This document shows positions 1 through 6,228 of a DNA stretch of 24,485 nt, piece by piece. The position numbers and the translations under genes were made by a program. The DNA lies in IMG/VR virus record IMGVR_UViG_3300017917_004040, positions 1-24,485 of that record. One strand, given 5' to 3'. Each line of letters starts with the position of its first letter. The stretch's first letter is position 1. The notes beneath the pieces were generated by a model that was given only the letters and a program-made list of their open reading frames with translations, had not been told where the DNA came from and did not search any database. The DNA is from a virus.

Positions 1-261
1 AATTTTTCATTTGTGGTTGATAACACTAATAATACGTTGGTTGATATGATTGAGTTTAGTGCAAACATGAATTTAGTTTCAACTAATAATGTTGAAAACT
101 TTGACGTTTATATTAAACCTGTTGGTTCTACTGATTATGATTACTATGGAAGTAATGTCCAAAATATTCAGATAACAACAAATGACTATCTAAAAATAAT
201 TTGTACTAGAACGGACGAAACACAAGAAGCAAGTGTTTTATATAATTGTAAGTTGTTTTAA
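1..261 (+). CDS. C-terminal part of an unidentified, probably virion, protein (5' end outside window)
   Basis: The frame is open from the first base of the window and ends in TAA at 259-261, so this is the last 86 codons of a longer gene and any internal start is not the real one. The fragment alternates hydrophobic and polar residues, is rich in Asn, Thr, Tyr and Val, and lacks charged helices. This is the look of a beta-sandwich end domain as found in phage fibre, baseplate or neck proteins. I do not recognise the family. It precedes the sheath gene and runs in the same direction as the late block, which fits a structural role, but this is inference. Its stop codon overlaps the stop of the convergent small gene on the other strand. 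Confidence 0.6.
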   Translation, partial: NFSFVVDNTNNTLVDMIEFSANMNLVSTNNVENFDVYIKPVGSTDYDYYGSNVQNIQITTNDYLKIICTRTDETQEASVLYNCKLF

Positions 262-419
262 TCTTCCCCGTAAACGTCTTTTTTCTCTTTACACTTTTCA
301 ATAATTAAATTCTCCAAAAATTTGTAAATCTTAATACCTCTTTTATCACAGTACTTTTTCAGTATCTCATGTGATTCAGGGGATATTTTTATATTCTTGA
401 TTTCTTTCTTTGTTTTCAT
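258..419 (-). CDS. Small ribbon-helix-helix-like protein (53 aa)
   Basis: Reading the minus strand from ATG at 419-417 gives a 53-codon ORF ending in TAA at 260-258. The pattern is a short strand around residues 7-13 (KNIKISP), then a helix with SHEILKKYCDKRG, then a second helix with KIYKFLENLIIEKC, followed by a charged tail. This is the usual layout of MetJ/Arc/CopG ribbon-helix-helix DNA-binding proteins, which dimerise through the strand. Phages carry many small regulators of this kind. The gene is tail-to-tail with the upstream ORF, their stop codons overlapping by 4 nt, and divergent from the sheath gene. Upstream on its own strand lie TACTTTTG (474-467, like a Bacteroidota -7 element but without a good -33) and TATTTATA (460-453). 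No Shine-Dalgarno site is visible. Target DNA is unknown. Confidence 0.68.
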   Translation of the reverse strand: MKTKKEIKNIKISPESHEILKKYCDKRGIKIYKFLENLIIEKCKEKKDVYGED

Positions 420-452
420 GGTAGAAAAAAGGCAGAATTAATTCATACCGTT

Positions 453-460
453 TATAAATA
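453..460 (-). promoter_or_regulatory. Candidate phage late promoter motif TATTTATA (minus strand)
   Basis: The minus strand reads TATTTATA here, 33 nt before the ATG of the minus-strand small gene, the same gap as for the motif in front of the divergent sheath gene. On the plus strand the same bases read TATAAATA, which equals the T4 late promoter core, so direction is judged from gene placement only. Confidence 0.4.
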
Positions 461-497
461 CTTATTCAAAAGTAAAGTTTTTTCATAAAAAGTTGAA

Positions 498-505
498 TAT
501 TTATC
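498..505 (+). promoter_or_regulatory. Candidate late promoter motif upstream of tail sheath gene
   Basis: TATTTATC, one mismatch to the TATTTATA found before other late genes, followed by TATAAAATAAA. It lies 33 nt before the sheath start and is back to back with the minus-strand copy at 453-460. Confidence 0.4.
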
Positions 506-538
506 TATAAAATAAATCTGTAACAGAATAATTTAATA

Positions 539-3500
539 ATGGCAACAGCACAAGCAAATCAAAAAGTATTCGTATCACCTGGTGTATACACATCTGAAAC
601 CGACTTATCGTTCGTAGCACAGAGTGTAGGTGTAACTACGTTAGGTCTCGTTGGAGAAACTATAAAAGGTCCAGCATTTGAACCAGTATTCATAACAAAC
701 TATGATGAGTTCCAAGCTTATTTTGGGGGAACAGAACCTGTAAAGTTCTACAACACACAAATCCCAAAATATGAAGCGGCTTACATCGCAAAATCATACC
801 TACAACAATCTAACCAATTGTTTGTAACCAGAGTTTTAGGTTTATCAGGTTATGACGCAGGTCCATCTTGGAGTCTTAGTGTTATTGCCAATGTTGACCC
901 AACAACCATAGGCGACCCATCAGTGGGTGTACCATTCACAGCAACCTTCACTGGTACGTCAACAGGAAATACAATAACTTTTGACGACATTACTGAATTA
1001 CCAACAGAAGTTGCAACAAACTTGAATATCGAGTACACACAACAAAATGGTTCAACTTCGACATTACAATCAGATTTCAATAGTTATTTAGATTCAATTA
1101 TGGAAACACCATCGTCATCTGCAACAACTGCAGTAATATATGGTGCAATTCCTGAAACAGATTATTATGGAGTAACTAGTGAATATAGTTCAGTACAAAA
1201 CCCATACGGTTGTGTAAATAACTTCGTTCAAAATGATTTAAGTGCAGGTTCAAACGACACTTGGTATTATGCTAACTTTGATGTTTCTTCAGGTGATGCT
1301 TATACAGGTTATTCTTTCTACTACGCGGTTTCAGAATTGGTTAATGAAGGTTCTAATAATTTTTCAGGTACAATTACAGGTTATTCATATACATTTACAG
1401 GTACAGCATACACCGAGTTTAACAACATGGTAATTGCAACTCTTCGTTCAAGAGGTATCTCATTATATTCTAACAGTGCAACTAGTAATGACCATGGTCC
1501 TGTTTATGAAGTAGGTATTGACTATAATGATAGTAATGCTTGGGTTCCTGAAAATCTTCAATTAGTATGTACTGGTCAGTATTCAGGAATTACTAAATCA
1601 CCATTTGCGTCATTCTTATTATCAGGTTTGACTAAAGATAATACAACATTCTCTCTTGAAACTTCACTATTAGCTTCTTCTGCGAAGTACATTACTAAAG
1701 TGTTAGGTGTTGATAATTTTGGTAAATCAAGATTTGAGGTTCCTATCTTTGTTGAGGAAGTTTATCAAGGAAGTTTGAATTATGCATTCAATCAAGGTTA
1801 CATTCGTGGTCTTAACTGTGGTTTAATTGCTTTACCTGATGCTAGAAGTCAATCAAGTACATCAATTGCTTGGAATTTAGAAAAATACCAATCACCTGAA
1901 ACACCTTTCTTAGTTTCAGAATTAAGAGGTAATAAAGTTTACAGATTGTTCAAATTTATTTCTATATCTGACGGTGATTCTGCTAATACTGAAATTAAAG
2001 TTTCTATTGCTAACTTATCGTTTAATAATATGACATTTGATGTCTTAGTAAGAAATTTCTTTGATACAGATGCTAACCCAGTTGTAATTGAAAAATTCAC
2101 AAACTGTACAATGGACCCAGCTTCTAATAACTTTGTAGCTAAAAAAATTGGTTCATCTAATGGTGAGTTCGCTTTGATTTCAAAATACATCATGGTTGAG
2201 TTAGCGGATGAATATCCAATAGATGCATTACCTTGTGGTTTCTACGGATACACACAAAGAGAATACTTAGATTACGCAACATACCCTTCACCATATCCAA
2301 AATTCAAAACAAAATATGATTACCCTGGTGAAACAATTGCAAATCCTCCTTTTGGTAATTCTGTTGGTGGTTCAAATGCAGTTGAGTCTCCTGGTGATAT
2401 TGTTAGAAGAACATACTTAGGTTTTTCAACTCAGTATGGTATTGATGAATCATTCTTAACTTATAAAGGTAAACAAAATCCACAATCAGGTTGGGAAATT
2501 GCAACGGATTCAGTAAGATGGAATGTATTAAGTAAAGGTTTCCATATGGACTCAGGTGCTACGGTTGTTACAATTAGTAATACATCAATGTCAAGTGGAC
2601 AAACAGCATTTGAATGTGGTACCGCTGACTTCAGATTTGACCCTGAAACACAAGAAAACCCATATTACTTTATTTACGCAAGAAAATACACTGTATGTTT
2701 TGCTGGTGGATTTGACGGATGGGACATTTATAGAGAGTGGAGAACAAACCAAGATAGATTCCAATTAGGTTCTTCAGGTTATTTAGCGGGAGCTTATCCT
2801 TCTTCAAGATACCCTAACGCAACTGGTGATGGTTTATTCAAAAGAATTGTGGTTCAAAACAATACACAAGATTTTGCAAATACCGATTACTACGCTTACT
2901 TACTTGGTATCTTAACATTTGCTAATCCTGAAGCTACAAACATCAACGTATTTGCAACTGCAAGTATCGATTATGTTAATAACTCAAATCTTGTTGAAGA
3001 AGCAATTGACATGGTTCAATATTCAAGAGCTGACTCAGTTTATATCTGTACAACTCCTGACTATAACATGTATACACCAGATTCAACTAACTCTTTAGAT
3101 ATTATCTACTCACAAGAGGCGGTTGATAATTTGGACAACACAGGAATTGATTCCAACTATACTGCAACTTATTATCCTTGGATTTTAACAAGAGATACAG
3201 TTAATAATACACAAATTTACTTACCACCAACTGGTGAGGTTTGTAGAAACTTAGCGTTGACCGATAACATTTCATTCCCATGGTTCGCATCAGCGGGTTA
3301 CACAAGAGGTCTTGTAAACTCAATCAAAGCTAGACAAAAACTTACACAGACTGATAGAGATACTTTGTATCAAGGTAGAATTAACCCTATCGCAACTTTC
3401 TCTGATGTTGGAACTGTAATTTGGGGTAACAAGACGTTACAAGTTGCTGATTCAGCATTAAACAGATTGAATGTAAGAAGATTGTTATTACAAGCTCGTA

Positions 3501-3772
3501 AATTAATTTCAGCTGTGGCGGTAAGATTATTGTTCGAACAAAACGACCAAATCGTAAGACAACAATTCTTGGATAGTGTTAACCCTATCTTAGATTCAAT
3601 CAGAAGAGATAGAGGTTTGTACGATTTCCGTGTAACAGTTTCTTCAACACCTGAAGATTTAGATGCTAACAGACTTGTTGGTAAAATCTACTTAAAACCT
3701 ACGAAAGCATTGGAGTTCATCGATATTGAATTCTTTATCACTCCAACAGGTGCTTCGTTTGAAAATATCTAA
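539..3772 (+). CDS. gp18: Tail sheath protein (T4 gp18-like), enlarged
   Basis: This encodes the contractile sheath subunit that polymerises around the tail tube and shortens to drive the tube into the host. The N-terminus has the sheath signature SPGVYTSETDLS, then LVGETIKGPAFEPVFIT and YFGG (residues about 13-65). The C-terminal 150 residues hold the conserved sheath end, with VRRLLLQARKLISAVAVRLL, then NPILDSIRRDRGLYDF and a closing strand with KALEFIDIEFFITPTG. A core segment around residues 465-540 has FDVLVRNFFD and VIEKF. At 1,077 residues it is much longer than T4 gp18 (659). The extra length appears to lie mainly at residues about 115-400, a Ser/Thr/Tyr/Gly-rich, beta-like stretch that is probably a surface domain on the outside of the tail. 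The ATG at 539 has an A/T-rich leader and no Shine-Dalgarno site. A G/C hairpin follows the stop. Confidence 0.95.
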   Translation: MATAQANQKVFVSPGVYTSETDLSFVAQSVGVTTLGLVGETIKGPAFEPVFITNYDEFQAYFGGTEPVKFYNTQIPKYEAAYIAKSYLQQSNQLFVTRVLGLSGYDAGPSWSLSVIANVDPTTIGDPSVGVPFTATFTGTSTGNTITFDDITELPTEVATNLNIEYTQQNGSTSTLQSDFNSYLDSIMETPSSSATTAVIYGAIPETDYYGVTSEYSSVQNPYGCVNNFVQNDLSAGSNDTWYYANFDVSSGDAYTGYSFYYAVSELVNEGSNNFSGTITGYSYTFTGTAYTEFNNMVIATLRSRGISLYSNSATSNDHGPVYEVGIDYNDSNAWVPENLQLVCTGQYSGITKSPFASFLLSGLTKDNTTFSLETSLLASSAKYITKVLGVDNFGKSRFEVPIFVEEVYQGSLNYAFNQGYIRGLNCGLIALPDARSQSSTSIAWNLEKYQSPETPFLVSELRGNKVYRLFKFISISDGDSANTEIKVSIANLSFNNMTFDVLVRNFFDTDANPVVIEKFTNCTMDPASNNFVAKKIGSSNGEFALISKYIMVELADEYPIDALPCGFYGYTQREYLDYATYPSPYPKFKTKYDYPGETIANPPFGNSVGGSNAVESPGDIVRRTYLGFSTQYGIDESFLTYKGKQNPQSGWEIATDSVRWNVLSKGFHMDSGATVVTISNTSMSSGQTAFECGTADFRFDPETQENPYYFIYARKYTVCFAGGFDGWDIYREWRTNQDRFQLGSSGYLAGAYPSSRYPNATGDGLFKRIVVQNNTQDFANTDYYAYLLGILTFANPEATNINVFATASIDYVNNSNLVEEAIDMVQYSRADSVYICTTPDYNMYTPDSTNSLDIIYSQEAVDNLDNTGIDSNYTATYYPWILTRDTVNNTQIYLPPTGEVCRNLALTDNISFPWFASAGYTRGLVNSIKARQKLTQTDRDTLYQGRINPIATFSDVGTVIWGNKTLQVADSALNRLNVRRLLLQARKLISAVAVRLLFEQNDQIVRQQFLDSVNPILDSIRRDRGLYDFRVTVSSTPEDLDANRLVGKIYLKPTKALEFIDIEFFITPTGASFENI

Positions 3773-3782
3773 TAAATTTTAT

Positions 3783-3803
3783 GGGGGTACATAAAGTACC
3801 CCC
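3783..3803 (+). terminator. Perfect hairpin after the sheath gene, no U-tract
   Basis: GGGGGTAC (3783-3790), loop ATAAA, GTACCCCC (3796-3803): an 8-bp perfect stem 10 nt after the sheath stop and 12 nt before the next ATG. It is the most stable stem in this AT-rich area but lacks the downstream T-run of a classical terminator. It may instead protect the 3' end of the abundant sheath mRNA or mark a processing point. The assignment as a terminator is tentative. Confidence 0.5.
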
Positions 3804-3815
3804 TATTAGCCGAAC

Positions 3816-4646
3816 ATGAGACAACAATTAAAAGAAGGGTTCAAAGGAGAGGGTACTCCGGATATGAAATATTATGCATTCGATTGGGATGATAATATTG
3901 TTCATATGCCAACAAAAATTATATTAAAAACTGAAGACGGTGATGAAATTGGTATGAGTACAGATGATTTTGCCGATTACAGAAGTAAGATTGGAAAAAA
4001 ACCTTTTGAATATAAAGGTGAGACTATTGTTGGATTTGCGGAAAATCCGTTTAGAAATTTTAGAACAGAAGGTGATAAAGATTTTTTAATCGATGCAATG
4101 AGAGCAAAATTGGGACCGGCCTTCAACGATTTCAAGGAAGCTATTAACAACGGTTCAATTTTTTCTATAATTACCGCTAGAGGACATAACCCAAACACAT
4201 TAAAACAAGCGGTTTATAACTATATTATTGATGGATTTCATGGTATAGATAAGAACCAACTTATTAAAAACCTCAAAAAATACAGGACGTTTGTCGATGA
4301 AGACGATATGACTGACGACGAATTAATTAAGTCATATTTGGAACTTTGTAAGTTTCACCCCGTGTCTTTTGGTGATGAACAAGGAGCGACCAATCCTGAG
4401 GAGGCAAAAGTTCGTGCGATGGAAGAATTTGTGTCTTACATAAAAGCCATGGCTGGAGTTTTACATAAAAAAGCCTATATTAAAAATAAAATATCAAATG
4501 AATTTGTACCAGAGCAACCAGTTATTGGATTTTCAGATGATGATATTAAGAATGTAGAAGTAATGAGTAAGCACTTCAAAAATAAACCAGATAATATAGT
4601 TAAGACTTATTCTACTGCTGGAGGCACTAAGAAAGAATATAAATAA
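3816..4646 (+). CDS. HAD-superfamily phosphatase/hydrolase-like protein
   Basis: A soluble 276-residue protein with the HAD motif order. Motif I is YAFDWDDN (D23 nucleophile and D25 acid/base in D-W-D-D-N), motif II is SIITARG (T120), and motif IV is VIGFSDDD (acidic cluster at 241-243). Motif I and the final acidic pair normally hold Mg2+ for phosphoryl transfer. Between motifs I and II is an insert of about 85 residues. The enzyme type is clear but the substrate is not; nucleotide, polynucleotide-end or protein phosphatase are all possible. Two starts are possible: ATG 3816, or ATG 3864, which begins directly with KYYAFDWDDN. A weak AGGAG (3845-3849) lies 14 nt before the second. The gene sits between sheath and tube, where T4 has no such enzyme. 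No TATTTATA motif precedes it, so it may be read through from the sheath. Confidence 0.72.
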   Translation: MRQQLKEGFKGEGTPDMKYYAFDWDDNIVHMPTKIILKTEDGDEIGMSTDDFADYRSKIGKKPFEYKGETIVGFAENPFRNFRTEGDKDFLIDAMRAKLGPAFNDFKEAINNGSIFSIITARGHNPNTLKQAVYNYIIDGFHGIDKNQLIKNLKKYRTFVDEDDMTDDELIKSYLELCKFHPVSFGDEQGATNPEEAKVRAMEEFVSYIKAMAGVLHKKAYIKNKISNEFVPEQPVIGFSDDDIKNVEVMSKHFKNKPDNIVKTYSTAGGTKKEYK

Positions 4647-4698
4647 AGAATAATCTCACCGAAAACAAAGTAAAGAGAAAAATTTTTTAACAAGACTA

Positions 4699-4706
4699 TA
4701 TTTATA
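4699..4706 (+). promoter_or_regulatory. Candidate late promoter motif upstream of tail tube gene
   Basis: TATTTATA followed by GATATAAAC, 35 nt before the tube ATG, in the 95-nt gap after the HAD gene. It matches the motif ahead of the other late genes in sequence and orientation. Confidence 0.42.
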
Positions 4707-4741
4707 GATATAAACAACAAAACAAAAAAAATTAAAATAAC

Positions 4742-5230
4742 ATGGCTGATTTATTAATGAAAATGCCGATACCTTACGAACCAAAACGTGTCAACCGTTT
4801 TATCTTAAGGTTTCCGTCAAGTTTGGGTATCAATGAATGGTTTGTAGAATCTGCATCCAGACCACACATAACAATTGCAGCAACTGAAATACAGTTCTTA
4901 AACACATCAACGTTTGTTGCAGGTAGATTTAACTGGCAAACAATTAACGTAACATTCCGTGACCCAATCGGACCATCTGCGGCTCAAGCTCTCATGGAGT
5001 GGGTTCGTTTACATGCTGAATCAGTGACAGGTCGTATGGGTTATGCTGCGGGTTACAAAAAAGACATCGACCTCGAAATGTTGGACCCAACAGGAGTTGT
5101 TGTAGAAAAATGGATTCTTTACGGAACATTCCTACAAGATGTTAACTTTAACACATTGGATTACAAAACCGATGGTTTAGCTTCTATCACGGCTCAGTTG
5201 AGAATGGATAGATGTGTGTTAGTGTACTAA
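4742..5230 (+). CDS. gp19: Tail tube protein (T4 gp19-like)
   Basis: This encodes the subunit of the rigid inner tube through which DNA passes. Its length (162 residues) is almost identical to T4 gp19 (163). Visible features are an N-terminal PYEPKRVNRFILRFP strand, the central FVAGRFNWQTINVTFRDPIG strand pair, the helix QALMEWVRLHAESVTGRMGY, and the C-terminal strands WILYGTFLQDVNFNTLDY and SITAQLRMDRCVLVY. This is the two-sheet tube fold shared by gp19 and other contractile tube proteins. It follows sheath (one gene between) and precedes the tail assembly chaperone and tape measure, the standard order. Arginine is mostly CGT here, unlike the AGA-dominated giant baseplate genes, which fits a highly expressed protein. 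It has its own candidate promoter upstream and a rho-independent terminator downstream. Confidence 0.93.
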   Translation: MADLLMKMPIPYEPKRVNRFILRFPSSLGINEWFVESASRPHITIAATEIQFLNTSTFVAGRFNWQTINVTFRDPIGPSAAQALMEWVRLHAESVTGRMGYAAGYKKDIDLEMLDPTGVVVEKWILYGTFLQDVNFNTLDYKTDGLASITAQLRMDRCVLVY

Positions 5231-5253
5231 TATTATTTACAAATTTTATTCTT

Positions 5254-5261
5254 TATTTATA
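5254..5261 (+). promoter_or_regulatory. Candidate late promoter motif upstream of gp26-like gene
   Basis: TATTTATA followed by TTTAACC, 40 nt before the ATG of the gp26-like gene and just upstream of a terminator hairpin. A transcript starting from it would begin inside or just before the hairpin. Confidence 0.38.
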
Positions 5262-5262
5262 T

Positions 5263-5299
5263 TTAACCGTAGAGCATAAACTTTACGGTTAATTTTTTT
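5263..5299 (+). terminator. Rho-independent terminator after tail tube gene
   Basis: TTAACCGTA (5263-5271) pairs with TACGGTTAA (5284-5292) across a 12-nt loop and is followed by seven T residues (5293-5299). It should stop transcripts of the tube gene. Its T-run ends only 2 nt before the ATG of the next gene, so it can also form the 5' leader hairpin of that gene. Confidence 0.75.
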
Positions 5300-5301
5300 A
5301 T

Positions 5302-6045
5302 ATGGATAATCAATCAATGGACTACGGTCAACAAAATTTTACATTACCACACGATGTGGTACCTTTACCTTCTCAAGGTATATTTTACAAAAATAAAAAG
5401 AAAGCAATTAAAGTTGGGTATCTTACAGCATCTGATGAAAACATTCTGATGGGTGGGGGTACTGATTTAACAACCAACTTATTAAGGTCAAAGATTTATG
5501 AACCTGATGTTAAAATCGAAGATTTAATTGAGGGGGACGTTGAAGCTATTTTGATTTTCTTAAGAAACACAGCGTTTGGTCCCGAAATGACAATGTCGGT
5601 AACAGACCCTGTTACAAAAAAGTTGTTTCAAACTAACGTAATGTTAGACCAACTATCTATCATTAATGGTCAACAACCAAACGAAGATGGAAGTTTCATT
5701 ATAGTTTTACCAAAATCACAATCGACAATTAAAATTAAACCTTTGTCTTATGGAGAAATTTTAGAAATTGGAAAAATGGCTGAAACATATCCTCAAGGTA
5801 GAATTGTTCCAAAGGTTACTTGGAGATTACAAAAAGAAATTATTGAAGTTGATGGCTCCACTGATAGAGCAATGATTGCTAAATTTGTTGAATCAATGCC
5901 AATCGCTGATTCAAAATACATAAGAAAGTTTATGGATGAAAACGAACCAAGATTGGATATGAGAAAAACTATAATGGCCCCGTCAGGAGAAAAACTAACA
6001 GTAAATGTTGGTTTTGGGGCGGACTTTTTTCGTCCTTTCTTCTGA
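5302..6045 (+). CDS. gp26: T4 gp26-like baseplate / tail assembly chaperone protein
   Basis: A 247-residue protein of the T4 gp26 type. The recognisable start is VPLPSQGIFYKNKKKAIKVG followed by YLTASDENIL (residues 20-49). Next come TTNLLRSKIYEP, a GDVEAILIFLRNTAFG helix, and later PLSYGEILEIGKMAETYPQG. The end, GFGADFFRPFF, resembles the terminal strand of such proteins. In T4, gp26 is needed for baseplate hub assembly. Here the gene lies between tube and tape measure, the place of the tail assembly chaperone in other phages, and a second ORF in the +1 frame overlaps its last 41 nt. I infer that it is the short chaperone form and that frameshifting yields a longer form (see 6005-6184). The start at 5302 follows a terminator by 2 nt; no Shine-Dalgarno site is seen. 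Confidence 0.8.
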   Translation: MDNQSMDYGQQNFTLPHDVVPLPSQGIFYKNKKKAIKVGYLTASDENILMGGGTDLTTNLLRSKIYEPDVKIEDLIEGDVEAILIFLRNTAFGPEMTMSVTDPVTKKLFQTNVMLDQLSIINGQQPNEDGSFIIVLPKSQSTIKIKPLSYGEILEIGKMAETYPQGRIVPKVTWRLQKEIIEVDGSTDRAMIAKFVESMPIADSKYIRKFMDENEPRLDMRKTIMAPSGEKLTVNVGFGADFFRPFF

Positions 6046-6184
6046 TTATAGGAAAAGTCAGATTGATGAGTTTTATTATCTGAACACCTTAATGAAAATA
6101 ACATATCAAGATTTTGAACGAATGCCTGTGTTTGTTCGAAAATACTTACTCAATAAATGGATGGAAGATAACTCGGGGGACTAA
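6005..6184 (+). CDS. Overlapping +1-frame ORF, probable tail-assembly-chaperone extension
   Basis: This frame opens after TAA at 6002-6004 and runs to TAA at 6182-6184, overlapping the gp26-like gene by 41 nt in the +1 frame. Its useful part is SDYRKSQIDEFYYLNTLM, then ITYQDFERMPVFVRKYLL and NKWMED. The pattern of a helix, then Tyr-x-Asp/Glu, then MPV-x-x-R-(K/R)-(Y/W)-L/F is typical of small C-terminal modules of phage tail assembly proteins encoded just before the tape measure. It may start alone at ATG 6005 (AGGAG at 5985-5989, rather distant) or ATG 6092 (30 residues). It may instead be translated only as a fusion by +1 slippage at TTT TTT CGT (6025-6033), which would give a 293-residue product. 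The coding nature is well supported by the motif; the mode of expression is inferred. Its stop codon is inside a hairpin stem. Confidence 0.68.
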   Translation: MLVLGRTFFVLSSDYRKSQIDEFYYLNTLMKITYQDFERMPVFVRKYLLNKWMEDNSGD

Positions 6185-6200
6185 AAAATTAGTCCTCCTT
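6175..6200 (+). terminator. Hairpin upstream of tape measure gene
   Basis: GGGGGACTAA (6175-6184) pairs with TTAGTCCTCC (6189-6198), including one G-U pair, around an AAAA loop. The following bases TTCTATTTATAT are only partly T-rich. The stem includes the stop codon of the overlapping ORF and lies just before the TATTTATA motif of the tape measure gene. It is probably a weak terminator or a translation boundary. Confidence 0.5.
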
Positions 6201-6201
6201 C

Positions 6202-6219
6202 TATTTATATGTATAAATA
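6202..6219 (+). promoter_or_regulatory. Candidate late promoter upstream of tape measure gene; inverted repeat
   Basis: TATTTATA (6202-6209), TG, TATAAATA (6212-6219): two perfect 8-bp arms. The first arm matches the motif in front of other late genes and the second equals the T4 late promoter core in forward orientation. The ATG of the tape measure gene is 9 nt after the second arm. Confidence 0.42.
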
Positions 6220-6228
6220 ACTAAAACT

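Noticed and set aside
467-474. Full Bacteroidota promoter on the minus strand at TACTTTTG
   Set aside because: The -7 match is good, but no TTG lies 17-23 bp upstream on that strand, so it is mentioned only within the small gene's entry and not listed as a promoter.
4650-4690. Possible terminator after the HAD gene (CTC...GAG and a run of six T)
   Set aside because: Only a 3-bp stem can be drawn before the T-run, too weak to support.
6024-6030. Classical -1 slippery heptamer at the T run
   Set aside because: The downstream ORF is in the +1 (or -2) frame, so a -1 shift would not reach it.
5793-6104. Minus-strand ORF of 103 codons across the end of the gp26-like gene
   Set aside because: It is antisense to the gp26-like gene and the well-supported overlapping ORF and has no recognisable motif.
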